From Hymenobacter sp. IS2118 (lineage in GTDB: Bacteria; Bacteroidota; Bacteroidia; Cytophagales; Hymenobacteraceae): a DNA stretch of 56,137 bases. Of the stretch, positions 28,767-36,301 are shown one piece after another (the stretch's first letter is position 1; each line of letters opens with the position of its first letter). The stretch is taken from positions 1 through 56,137 of the forward strand of contig NZ_JNLX01000096.1 in NCBI RefSeq assembly GCF_000715495.1, in the 5' to 3' direction. Under the pieces are notes generated by a model. That model ran no database searches. It was not told the origin of the DNA and saw nothing but the letters and a program-made list of their open reading frames with translations. The position numbers were made by a program, and so were the translations under genes.

Positions 28767-29036
28767 ATGAACTACGACGCTCACTTCCCGCAAGGCCGGC
28801 CCAAGGCGCAAACCAGCAGCCTGGGCGGCGCGCAAAACGACATTTTATTCTCGGTTATGAAAATCATCCACCGTCAAAACGTGCCGATGCCTGTCGTCGC
28901 GCCCTCCGAAAAAGTCTCGCGCCTCTCGTGCTGCTGCCGCATCAGCGAGCTGGTGCCCCTGGTACGCCAGCTGCACGACGATGCCCGCGCCCGCGCCCTG
29001 GCCCAAATGAGCATAGAAACGCAGCAGGCGGCGTAG
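28767..29036 (+). CDS. Small unknown protein with a CCC cluster
   Basis: An 89-residue open frame starting 7 bp after the radical SAM stop codon, so it is likely cotranscribed. It is not recognised. The first half is polar (MNYDAHFPQGRPKAQTSSLG), then NDILFSVMKIIHRQNVPMPV, a three-cysteine run in VSRLSCCCRISELVPLV, and an alanine-rich amphipathic C-terminus (LHDDARARALAQMSIETQQA). Third codon positions are GC-rich, as expected for a true gene here. The cysteines could bind metal or an iron-sulphur cluster, but nothing proves it. Its position inside the radical SAM/TIGR03915 pair makes it a candidate accessory factor. Confidence 0.6.
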   Translation: MNYDAHFPQGRPKAQTSSLGGAQNDILFSVMKIIHRQNVPMPVVAPSEKVSRLSCCCRISELVPLVRQLHDDARARALAQMSIETQQAA

Positions 29037-29078
29037 GTTGCGGCTTGGCTGGTAGCATTTCAGCGAAAACCAGCCGAA

Positions 29079-29086
29079 TACCTTTG
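29079..29086 (+). promoter_or_regulatory. Putative -7 box of the GNAT gene
   Basis: TACCTTTG matches TAnnTTTG exactly and ends 15 bp before the ATG at 29102, which would give a very short leader. A TTTC at 29058-29061 lies 17 bp upstream as a weak -33 candidate. Confidence 0.4.
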
Positions 29087-29101
29087 CTGAAAACTACTCA
29101 T

Positions 29102-29617
29102 ATGATTAGGCTCAGTCCTTTGCAGCAGGAAGACGGTGCGCACTTCCACCGCTGGATTGCCGACCCGGAGGTCATCGAATTTTCGATGTCGGTTTTTCAG
29201 GCCATGAGCACGCCTCAGCAAGTAGACGCCTGGTTTGCGGCCACCCTGCGGGACGCGAAAAGCCTCAACTTGGGCATCTACACCACGGATACGAACGAGC
29301 TAATTGGCTATGCCGGGCTGTCGGGTATCTCCGCCACCAATCAATCGGGTGAGTACTTTATTCTGATAGGTGAAAAAGCCTTTTGGGGTAAAGGAATTGG
29401 CACTGCAGTAACCAAAGAAGTGGTAGCCATCGGTTTCACCAAACTCGGTCTCAACCGGATTATGCTCACCGTTTCGGAACCGAACACGGGCGGTTTGAAA
29501 GCGTATGCCAAGGCTGGTTTCAGGGTGGAGGGTCGCATGCGGCAGGCTTGCCTTCGGCGGGGTTCGTTTCACGATAAAATCATGATGTCTGTGTTGAAAT
29601 CGGAATGGCAGCATTGA
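29102..29617 (+). CDS. GNAT-family N-acetyltransferase (RimJ/RimL-like)
   Basis: A 171-residue acetyltransferase that would transfer an acetyl group from acetyl-CoA to an unknown acceptor. The ATG at 29102 (MIRLSPLQQEDGAHFHRWI) fits the family. Typical features: FSMSVFQAMSTP loop, strand GIYTTDTNELIGYAGL, the acetyl-CoA-binding GEKAFWGKGIGTAVTKEVV (Q/RxxGxG/A-like as WGKGIGT), then LNRIMLTVSEPNTGGLKAYA and FRVEGRMRQA with the conserved ending. Members of this subfamily modify protein N-termini, antibiotics or small amines. The gene stands between the radical SAM gene and its usual partner and seems to have its own -7 box, so it may be an insertion in that locus rather than part of it. GC content is somewhat lower than in the flanking genes. 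Confidence 0.85.
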   Translation: MIRLSPLQQEDGAHFHRWIADPEVIEFSMSVFQAMSTPQQVDAWFAATLRDAKSLNLGIYTTDTNELIGYAGLSGISATNQSGEYFILIGEKAFWGKGIGTAVTKEVVAIGFTKLGLNRIMLTVSEPNTGGLKAYAKAGFRVEGRMRQACLRRGSFHDKIMMSVLKSEWQH

Positions 29618-29668
29618 TTTTGCCGTAATGAAATCCGGTTAGCGCCGCTTCACCATTCCCAACTTTTA

Positions 29669-30610
29669 TTGCCATTGCGACCCGTACGCCGCCCGTCTTC
29701 CGCTGTTAGTGCCGCGCCCGCTCGCCGGGCTGGTGCGCCCGAACTCACTGCGCCGCCCCGCGACTATACCTACGACGGGACGTTTGAGGGCTTGCTCACA
29801 GTGATTTTTACGGTGTACGACTGGCGGGCGGCACCCAACAGCATTCAGCCCGAGGCCACGGCCCAGACCGGCCTGTTTGCCCAACCGGCCCACCGCGAAA
29901 CCGACGAGGCCCTAGCCACCCGCGTGTGGGAGGGCTTGCTGAAAACGATGGATGCCGAGGCCCGCACCCGCCTCTACCACGTGTTTTTGAGCGAGGACGC
30001 CGAGCGGGAGCTGCTCATTTTCCGGTACGTGGACCTAGCCCTGCGTGCTGGTTGCGACATTTCGGAGAACTACGCCAACGCCGACGTGCGGCGCATCCAG
30101 CGCCTGGCCCAGCAGATGTTTCGCGAAAAGCACCGCATGGAAGCCTTCGTGCGCTTCGAAAAAACCACCGACGAGCTGTTTCACGCCACCATCGAGCCCG
30201 ACTTTGACGTGCTGCCGCTCATCGCCGCGCACTTCACCAAGCGCTACGCCGACCAGCGCTGGCTGATTTACGACAGCCGCCGCCACTACGGCCTGTACTA
30301 CGACCTGACCCGCACCGACGTGGTGCGCTTTGAACTGGATAAGCCGCAGAAAGCCTCCGACCTTTCCGCCACGGTGCTTGATGAGCGCGAGCCCCTGTTT
30401 AAGCTGCTCTGGCAGTCGTATTTCGACCACGTGAACATCCCGGAGCGCAAGAACCTGAAGCTGCACCGCCGCCACATGCCCCTGCGCTATTGGAAATACC
30501 TGAGCGAAAAACAGCCGCGCGAGGTGCGCTTTGAGCCCATCAAAAACAAGCAGGCCATTGTGGGCAAGGAAGTATCGGCGGGCTTGAAACTATTGCCGCC
30601 GCGGGAGTAA
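29669..30610 (+). CDS. TIGR03915/DUF4130-type putative DNA metabolism protein
   Basis: A 313-residue protein, partner of the SplB-like radical SAM family. It starts its domain at YTYDGTFEGLLTVIFTVYDW (about 33-52), the hallmark of the family. DUF4130 follows, including VDLALRAGCDISENYANADV, then EAFVRFEKTTDELFHATIEP and FTKRYADQRWLIYDSRRHYG. The C-terminal HMPLRYWKYLSEK segment is also typical. No ATG precedes the domain; the frame opens with TTG at 29669 (another TTG at 29675), so a TTG start is likely. The family co-occurs with TIGR03916 radical SAM proteins and resembles uracil-DNA-glycosylase-associated proteins; the chemistry is not established. Confidence 0.85.
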   Translation: MPLRPVRRPSSAVSAAPARRAGAPELTAPPRDYTYDGTFEGLLTVIFTVYDWRAAPNSIQPEATAQTGLFAQPAHRETDEALATRVWEGLLKTMDAEARTRLYHVFLSEDAERELLIFRYVDLALRAGCDISENYANADVRRIQRLAQQMFREKHRMEAFVRFEKTTDELFHATIEPDFDVLPLIAAHFTKRYADQRWLIYDSRRHYGLYYDLTRTDVVRFELDKPQKASDLSATVLDEREPLFKLLWQSYFDHVNIPERKNLKLHRRHMPLRYWKYLSEKQPREVRFEPIKNKQAIVGKEVSAGLKLLPPRE

Positions 30611-30649
30611 TGTGGCATAAGCTTTAGCTTGTGCGTCGTGCTATCAGCG

Positions 30650-30676
30650 GCCCGACACAGCACGGTGCTATGTCGG
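30650..30676. repeat. Short hairpin between TIGR03915 gene and rmlD
   Basis: CCCGACACAGCAC pairs with GGTGCTATGTCGGG with one mismatch. It lies 40 bp after the previous stop and 37 bp before the rmlD start. It may act as a terminator or an mRNA-stabilising hairpin. Confidence 0.5.
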
Positions 30677-30712
30677 GTCAGCCTAACTTGCAGCCTAATT
30701 AAAGGCTCAGCA

Positions 30713-31579
30713 ATGGACACAACACTGATTTTTGGGGCCTCCGGGCAATTGGGGCAGTGCCTGGCACACGTGGCCAAAGAAAGGGGCACGCCTAACCTGG
30801 TTTTTCTGCCCGAGGAGCAGGCCAACATTCTCACCCCCGAAGGCTTGGCGGCGCTTTTTACCCAGCACCGCCCAGCCTACGTCATCAACTGCGCCGCCTA
30901 CACCGCCGTGGACAAAGCGGAGGACGAAGAGGAGCTGGCCCGTAAAATCAACCGCGACGGCGTGGAAAACCTGGCCCGCCTGTGCGGCGAGCATGGTACC
31001 GTGCTCATTCAGATTTCGACCGATTTCGTGTTTGCCGGCACCGGCAACGAGCCCCTGCTCGAAACCGATGCCACCGAGCCAGTCAGCGTCTACGGCCTCA
31101 CCAAGCTGGAAGGCGAGCAGGTGATTGCGGCCCACACCGACCGGTTTTTCATCCTGCGCACCAGCTGGCTATATTCCGAATACGCCAACAACTTCGTGAA
31201 AACCATGCTGAAGTTTGGCCGCGAGCGCGAGGAGCTACGCGTCATCTGGGACCAGGTGGGCACGCCTACCTACGCCATCGATTTGGCGGGCTGCATCCTC
31301 ACCATTATCGAAACCCAGAATCAGCAGTTTGGCCTCTACCACTACAGCAACGAGGGCCTGACGTCGTGGTACGATTTCGCGGTGGCCATTTTTGAGCTGA
31401 GCGGCCTGCCCACCCGCACCGTGCCCATCCGCACCACCGAGTACCCCACCAAAGCCACCCGGCCCATGTACTCGGTGATGGACAAGAGCAAGGCAAAATC
31501 CGCGCTGGGCCTCGCTATTCCGCACTGGCGGGCGAGTTTGAGGGTGTGCCTGGAGCGGCTGGAGAAACAAAATTACTAA
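30713..31579 (+). CDS. rfbD: dTDP-4-dehydrorhamnose reductase
   Basis: A 288-residue RmlD-type short-chain dehydrogenase that reduces dTDP-4-keto-L-rhamnose to dTDP-L-rhamnose with NADPH, the last step of the activated rhamnose pathway. The ATG at 30713 places the nucleotide-binding motif FGASGQLGQCL at residue 6. Other marks: YVINCAAYTAVDKAE, the catalytic region QISTDFVFAGTG, the YGLTKLEGE active site (YxxxK, about 128-132), RTSWLYSEYANNFVKTML, and RPMYSVMDKSK near the C-terminus. The other rml genes are not in the window, so this copy stands apart from the usual rmlABC cluster. Confidence 0.93.
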   Translation: MDTTLIFGASGQLGQCLAHVAKERGTPNLVFLPEEQANILTPEGLAALFTQHRPAYVINCAAYTAVDKAEDEEELARKINRDGVENLARLCGEHGTVLIQISTDFVFAGTGNEPLLETDATEPVSVYGLTKLEGEQVIAAHTDRFFILRTSWLYSEYANNFVKTMLKFGREREELRVIWDQVGTPTYAIDLAGCILTIIETQNQQFGLYHYSNEGLTSWYDFAVAIFELSGLPTRTVPIRTTEYPTKATRPMYSVMDKSKAKSALGLAIPHWRASLRVCLERLEKQNY

Positions 31580-31621
31580 ATGCCAAACGCAGTTGATAAG
31601 CTGAATTAGTTGTCAGTCGCT

Positions 31622-32239
31622 ATGCATGAAACGTATAAGGGGCGTCGGATTATCTGGGAAAGCAAATCCAAACAATTTTTACTCATTGGTGGAGCTTTCC
31701 TGTTTGTTGCCTCTGCTATCTGGACGCAGCAGGCATACTCACCTTTTGCTTTCTGGTTCGTTGTAATAGTCTTCGGTATTAGCGGGTGTTTTACGCTATA
31801 CAGATTGCTGGACATGCGAAATCTGTTTGCATCCCCAAGCAGCAAGCTGGGTATAGCGATACGTAAGGCACTTGATGAACAGGCACTGGAACAGGTGAGA
31901 TTTTATGATGGAGGGCTTATACTGACAGATAATCCCGATACGGTGTCCAAGCGCTACGACTGGAAGCAATTGGAAACGGCTTTCGGGTATAAAGTAGACC
32001 GATTTGTTACAGATGAAATCTGTCTGGACCTTTTCTGGAAGGATGAATCAATCCTTACTTTATCCGAAGAAATGCCACACTGGGAGCGTATTTTAGCTGA
32101 AATGAGTAAAAACATACCTGACATCCCATTGAGATGGTATATCGATATTTCAGTTCCGGCTTTTGAAACGACTCTTACCTTACTGTATGATAAACAGGGG
32201 CGCAACCAAACGGAAGTAGAGCCACTTTGCTACAGATAG
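31622..32239 (+). CDS. AT-rich gene for an unknown two-helix membrane protein
   Basis: A 205-residue protein, not recognised with confidence. The ATG at 31622 (MHETYKGRRIIWESKSK) is preferred over the TTG upstream. Two membrane helices lie near the N-terminus (FLLIGGAFLFVASAIW and FAFWFVVIVFGISGCF, about 20-65). A soluble domain follows (about 80-205: LEQVRFYDGGLILTDNPD, then YDWKQLETAFGYKVDR and EEMPHWERILAEMSKN). The layout resembles small membrane-anchored PH-like proteins found among immunity and STM3941-type proteins, but that is a guess. Base composition is far more AT-rich and codon usage quite unlike its neighbours, so recent horizontal transfer is likely. Confidence 0.75.
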   Translation: MHETYKGRRIIWESKSKQFLLIGGAFLFVASAIWTQQAYSPFAFWFVVIVFGISGCFTLYRLLDMRNLFASPSSKLGIAIRKALDEQALEQVRFYDGGLILTDNPDTVSKRYDWKQLETAFGYKVDRFVTDEICLDLFWKDESILTLSEEMPHWERILAEMSKNIPDIPLRWYIDISVPAFETTLTLLYDKQGRNQTEVEPLCYR

Positions 32240-32261
32240 AAACGCTAATCTATTGCCTGAC

Positions 32262-33473
32262 CTACTCCCGCCCGTAAAACCGATTGGCGCAGTAGGCCAG
32301 CGTCACCAGGCCCAGGCCCACGGCGCACACGCCGGGCCACTGGAAATGGTCCCAGGCCAGGCCGCCGAGGAAGGAACCAGCCGAGGCCCCGACGAAGCAG
32401 GCCGTCATGTACACGGTGTTGAGGCGGCTGCGCGCTTCGGGGAGCAAGCTAAACACGCGGGTTTGGTTGGAAATGTGGGCCATCTGCTGCCCTACGTCCA
32501 CAATAAGCACGCCCACGATGAGGCCCACCAGGTGGTACCCTCCGAAACCCAGCAGTAGGTAGCCGCCCAAAAACAGCAGAATACCCAGCGTGAGGGCGTA
32601 GTCCGGCCCCTTGCGGTCGGCCGATTTGCCAGCGAAAGAAGCCGCGAAGGCCCCGGCCGCGCCCACCAGGCCAAAGAGGCCGGCCACGTCGCTGTGGTAG
32701 TGGTAGGTGTCGCTTTCCAGAAAAAACACCAGCGTGGTCCAGAACGCGCTGAAGCCCCCGAACAGGCAGGCTCCCACCAGCGCCGAGCGGCGCAGCACCG
32801 GCAGCTGCCGGGCCAAAGTGACCAGGGAGCGGAGCAGGCTGCCGTAGCTGCCCGCGTAGTGCGACTGGTTGCGTGGCAGCATCCGGGCCAGCACCAGCGT
32901 GAGCAGCACCATCAGAGCAGCGCCCACCCAAAACATGGCCCGCCAGCCAAAATGCAGCCCTACGTAGCCGCTTATGGTGCGCGAGAGCAAAATGCCAATC
33001 AGCAGCCCGCTCATTACCTTGCCCACCACCCGGCCCCGCTGCTCCTCCGAAGCCAGGGAGGCCGCCATGGGAATCAGCAATTGGGGCACCGACGAGAATA
33101 CCCCCGCCAGCAAGCTGGCCGCTACCAGCAGCGCGAAGCTGGGGGCGTAGGCGGCCCCGGCCATGCAGGCGGCTGCGCACAACAGCAGGGTAAGGGTGAG
33201 GCCCTTGCGCTCCCGTTTATCGCCGAGGGGCACCACCAGCAGCAGGCCCAGCGTGTAGCCCACCTGCGTAACGGTAGCTACCAGGCTCACGCGACTCTCG
33301 GAAAGCCCAAACGTGCGGCCGATTTCGCCCAGCAGCGGCTGATTGTAGTAAAGATTGGCCACCACCAGCCCACAGGTAATGGCCATGAGCCAGACCAGGG
33401 AAGGGGCCAGCGGCGGCGTTGCGGAAACGGTAGGGTGGGAAGCAGAGCTGGTGTCGACGGCGGTACTGGGCAT
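32262..33473 (-). CDS. MFS transporter (probable drug or sugar exporter)
   Basis: A 403-residue major facilitator with about 12 membrane helices. The ATG at 33473 (MPSTAVDTSSAS) is chosen; the longer frame uses a TTG. The N-terminal domain begins WLMAITCGLVVANLYYNQPL, close to YnfM/arabinose-efflux type exporters. The MFS signature between helices 2 and 3 is VVPLGDKRERKGLTL, followed by VFSSVPQLLIPMAASLAS and EEQRGRVVGKVMSG. The central loop and second half (SADRKGPDYALTLGI, NQTRVFSLLPEARSRLNTVY) agree. The substrate cannot be told from sequence. It converges with the AT-rich gene at 31622, leaving 22 bp between the stop codons. Confidence 0.9.
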   Translation of the reverse strand: MPSTAVDTSSASHPTVSATPPLAPSLVWLMAITCGLVVANLYYNQPLLGEIGRTFGLSESRVSLVATVTQVGYTLGLLLVVPLGDKRERKGLTLTLLLCAAACMAGAAYAPSFALLVAASLLAGVFSSVPQLLIPMAASLASEEQRGRVVGKVMSGLLIGILLSRTISGYVGLHFGWRAMFWVGAALMVLLTLVLARMLPRNQSHYAGSYGSLLRSLVTLARQLPVLRRSALVGACLFGGFSAFWTTLVFFLESDTYHYHSDVAGLFGLVGAAGAFAASFAGKSADRKGPDYALTLGILLFLGGYLLLGFGGYHLVGLIVGVLIVDVGQQMAHISNQTRVFSLLPEARSRLNTVYMTACFVGASAGSFLGGLAWDHFQWPGVCAVGLGLVTLAYCANRFYGRE

Positions 33474-33642
33474 GGAGGGAAACGGCGGCGCGGTGGCCAG
33501 GGCACAAAGCCTCTTCAACAGCGCGACGCCGCCGATGGTTGCGCCCCACTCAGTTTATTGCAAGCCCAGGTGGCAGGGGATGGCGGCAAAGGGCAAGTGC
33601 GCGGCCGGGCAACCCGTCCCTTGCGTCTGCGTTCAACTGGCC

Positions 33643-34167
33643 ATGAGCCGAGGATTTACCAAAGAGGACGATGCTCAGACGCCGCCCCTCATTCCGCCCC
33701 GCGCGGCGCTGCCGCCCGGCACGCCCAATTACGTGACGCCGCAGGGCCTGGAGCAGCTGCGCGCCGAGCTCACCGCCCTCGAAGCTGAGCGCACCCAGGC
33801 CGAAGCCAACCACGACAACGACACCGACCGCACCCACCAGCTGTCCTTATACAACGGCCGCATTGCCCTGCTCACCGAGCGGCTGGGCAGCGCCAAGCTG
33901 GTAGACCCCGCCGGGCAGCCGCCCCGGGAAGTGCGCTTCGGGGCCACCGTCACGCTGCGCACCGTGCGCGGTGGCAAGGTGGGGCAGGAGCGCACCTTCA
34001 CGATTGTGGGGGTGGACGAGGCCGACATCGCCGCCGGTAAAGTGGCGTTTGTGGCGCCCATTGCGCGGGCCGTGCAGGGCCAGAAGCTGAGGAAGCAAGT
34101 GCCGCTGAAGCTGGGGCCAACCGAGGAAATCGTGGAAATCACCGCCATTACCTACGCAGGCGCTTAA
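33643..34167 (+). CDS. GreA/GreB-family transcription factor with an altered tip
   Basis: A 174-residue protein. The C-terminal GreA/GreB FKBP-like domain is clear: VRFGATVTLRTVRGGKVGQE, FTIVGVDEADIAAGKVAFVA and PIARAVQGQKLRKQVPLKLG. The N-terminal coiled coil starts YVTPQGLEQLRAELTALEAE and returns as NGRIALLTERLGSAKLVDP. At the tip, where GreA carries the acidic pair of the DLxENAEY motif that activates RNA polymerase cleavage, this protein reads NHDNDTDRTHQLSLY. Acidic residues are present but the motif is not conserved. It may compete with or modulate Gre factors rather than stimulate cleavage. The ATG at 33643 gives an extended acidic, proline-rich N-terminus. Bestrophin follows 44 bp downstream. 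Confidence 0.82.
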   Translation: MSRGFTKEDDAQTPPLIPPRAALPPGTPNYVTPQGLEQLRAELTALEAERTQAEANHDNDTDRTHQLSLYNGRIALLTERLGSAKLVDPAGQPPREVRFGATVTLRTVRGGKVGQERTFTIVGVDEADIAAGKVAFVAPIARAVQGQKLRKQVPLKLGPTEEIVEITAITYAGA

Positions 34168-34172
34168 TTTTG
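34165..34172 (+). promoter_or_regulatory. Possible -7 box before the bestrophin gene
   Basis: TAATTTTG fits TAnnTTTG and overlaps the stop codon of the Gre-like gene, 39 bp before the ATG at 34212. No good -33 element is apparent. Confidence 0.25.
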
Positions 34173-34211
34173 GCCTTCGGCTAGCCACAACCCGCGCCGA
34201 ATGTTGCGTTT

Positions 34212-35138
34212 ATGATTATTTACAAATCGACCGATTGGTGGGAGGCGTTGCGCCATCTGAAGTCCTCGGGCGTCATTCGGCACTTGCTGAAGCGGGTGCT
34301 GTGGGTGGGGCTCTACGCCACGGCTATTACGGCCGGAGCCGTGTATTATCACTGGATTTCGTTTGTCGTCGACAAGGAATTCTTCTCCTTTCTGGGCATC
34401 CTGCTCAGCCTGCTACTGGTGTTCCGGACCAATACGGCCTACGACCGGTTTTACGAAGGCCGCCGCCTCTGGGGGCAGCTCGTGAACAACTGCCGCAACC
34501 TGGCCATCCTGCTCCACGCCCGCCTGCCAGCCGAGGACCACGCCAACCGCGCCTACCTGGCCGGCCTGCTCTCCAACTTCCCCATTGCCCTGGACGGACA
34601 CCTGCGCCAGGGCGCTAAAATCCACAAGCTGGCCGAAGTAACGCCCGGCTACCGCGAGCAGTTGCACCACATCGACCATGTGCCCTCGCGCATTGCCGCC
34701 CAGCTACAGGAGTTCTACGAGCGGCTGCTGCGCGACGACGTGCTGCTTCCCACGCACCTGCTCACGCTTCAGCGCCACCACGAGGCACTGCTGGATGTGG
34801 CCGGGGCATGCGAACGCATTAAGGCCACACCCATCCCGTTTTCCTACAGCTATTTCATCAAGGGGTTTATCACGGTGTTCATCCTGGTCATGCCCTTCAA
34901 CCTGCTCGATACCTACGAATACCTCACCATTCCCATCACCATGTTCGGGGCCTACGCGCTGCTGGGCGTGGAAATGATAGGCGACGAGATAGAAGACCCC
35001 TTCGGCAAAGACAGCAACGACCTGCCGCTCACGCAGATTTCCAACCGCATCCGGGCCAACGTGCACGAGATTTTGGGCGTGGGCCTGCACGAGGACGTGA
35101 AGGGGCTGGCCGATGCGCCCTACAGCGTGGTTTTTTAA
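34212..35138 (+). CDS. Bestrophin-family ion channel protein
   Basis: A 308-residue bacterial bestrophin (formerly UPF0187), an integral membrane protein that forms pentameric anion or cation channels in characterised relatives. Family signs: WWEALRHLKSSGVIRHLLKR near the N-terminus, the helix FFSFLGILLSLLLVFRTNTA, followed by YDRFYEGRRLWGQLVNNCRN, which is the most conserved stretch. Later come IPFSYSYFIKGFITVFILVM, then LTIPITMFGAYALLGVEMIG and EIEDPFGKDSNDLPL with the acidic Ca-binding-like cluster. It converges with the AraC gene at 35144, leaving 5 bp between them. Ion selectivity is unknown. Confidence 0.92.
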   Translation: MIIYKSTDWWEALRHLKSSGVIRHLLKRVLWVGLYATAITAGAVYYHWISFVVDKEFFSFLGILLSLLLVFRTNTAYDRFYEGRRLWGQLVNNCRNLAILLHARLPAEDHANRAYLAGLLSNFPIALDGHLRQGAKIHKLAEVTPGYREQLHHIDHVPSRIAAQLQEFYERLLRDDVLLPTHLLTLQRHHEALLDVAGACERIKATPIPFSYSYFIKGFITVFILVMPFNLLDTYEYLTIPITMFGAYALLGVEMIGDEIEDPFGKDSNDLPLTQISNRIRANVHEILGVGLHEDVKGLADAPYSVVF

Positions 35139-35143
35139 AGGAG

Positions 35144-36070
35144 TTACGCCACCAATTGCTTCTTGTACGCCCCCGGCGTCACGCCTTCGTGCTTTTTGAA
35201 GAGGGCCTGGAAGTAGGAGAGGTTGTTGAACCCGGCCCGCAGGCACACCTCGGCCACACTGGCCAGGGGGTGGCGCAGCAGCCGTTTGGCCTCGCCCAGC
35301 CGCTCGCGGATGATGAACTCGACCGGCGTAATGCCAAACTCGCGCTTGAAGACGCGGAAGAACGTGGCCTTGCTCATGCAGGCCAGCGCGCTGAGCTTAT
35401 CGATGGATAATTTCTCGGACAGATGCTGCTTGATGTAGGCCACCACGGCCGCGAAGCGGTGGGTGGTGACGTAGCGGGCGTAGTCGTGGAAAATGAGCTG
35501 GCGGGCCTGGGTTTGCATCAGGCGCACCAGCAATTCCTGGAGGGTGAAGCCGGCCAGCACGTCTTTGTTAGCGTGGGAGGTGCGCGACACGGCCATTAGG
35601 CGGCTCAGGGTGTCGGTCAGCTCGGGGGTGTTGGTGAGGTGGGCGTAGTCGGGCTGTTGCAACGACCAGGGCTGGTGGGCTTCGGCGCGGGGGTGCCGCT
35701 CGTTGAGCAGGTCCAGGGTGTGGCGGATGGCGTCAGGCGCGATGACTACAGCCAGGCACTGAGTGGGCTGACAGAGGCAAGCTTCGGGGAAGTCAATTTC
35801 CATCAGCTCGTCTTGCATCACCACCGACTCGCCGGGCAGGTAGTCGAAAGCGGCGTGGCCGGGCAGGTGCATCACCTTTTTGCCGCGCAGCATGGTGGTC
35901 AGGGCCAGGCCGTCGAGGCGCAGCTGGACGCGGTGGGCGGCCTGGTGAGTTTCGAATACGTTCAGCTCAAAGCCATCGAGGGTGTACACGGTGCGGTTTT
36001 CGACAAGGCTGTGCAGGCGCTCGGGGGCGAGCGGGGCAACGGCGGCAGGCAGGTGCAGGCGGGACGGCAT
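35144..36070 (-). CDS. AraC-family regulator divergent from aldehyde dehydrogenase
   Basis: A 308-residue regulator with an AraC_N-type (PF06719-like) sensor domain (about 20-170; LALTTMLRGKKVMHLPGHAA, and YLPGESVVMQDELMEIDFPE) and a C-terminal double helix-turn-helix (about 205-305). The first HTH is LSIDKLSALACMSKATFFRV, and the second includes VAEVCLRAGFNNLSYFQALF, with FKKHEGVTPGAYKKQ at the end. The divergent aldehyde dehydrogenase starts 231 bp away, so this is its probable regulator, perhaps aldehyde-responsive like other AraC_N proteins beside dehydrogenases. The intergenic region carries a half copy of the GTCATGC palindrome. Confidence 0.9.
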   Translation of the reverse strand: MPSRLHLPAAVAPLAPERLHSLVENRTVYTLDGFELNVFETHQAAHRVQLRLDGLALTTMLRGKKVMHLPGHAAFDYLPGESVVMQDELMEIDFPEACLCQPTQCLAVVIAPDAIRHTLDLLNERHPRAEAHQPWSLQQPDYAHLTNTPELTDTLSRLMAVSRTSHANKDVLAGFTLQELLVRLMQTQARQLIFHDYARYVTTHRFAAVVAYIKQHLSEKLSIDKLSALACMSKATFFRVFKREFGITPVEFIIRERLGEAKRLLRHPLASVAEVCLRAGFNNLSYFQALFKKHEGVTPGAYKKQLVA

Positions 36071-36130
36071 GGGTGGGAATTGGGAGGAAGGTGATAAATG
36101 GAAGAAGAGCGTCGGGCCGGGCGGAGCCGA

Positions 36131-36166
36131 AGCGAGCGAGATGCCTCGGCGGCGCTCGGCATGACG
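36131..36166. repeat. GTCATGCTGAGC-family half copy
   Basis: AGCGAGCGAGATGCCTCGGC, then GGCGCTCGGCATGAC, matches one arm of the palindrome at 37857. No intact second arm is found. It lies in the AraC/aldehyde dehydrogenase intergenic region. Confidence 0.6.
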
Positions 36167-36301
36167 GGCCCAGGCATCCAGAGCGCCTACAAGTTGCGAT
36201 TATTCCCGCACACTTTAAGATAATACCACACCCCACCGAAAGGTTATTCAAAGACCTTTACCTACTGACTAACCCATTCAATCTTTACTTTTTACAACGT
36301 C

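Noticed and set aside
36071..36301. Search for a clear operator in the AraC/aldehyde dehydrogenase gap
   Set aside because: Only a half palindrome of a dispersed family was found; no direct repeats convincing as AraC sites.
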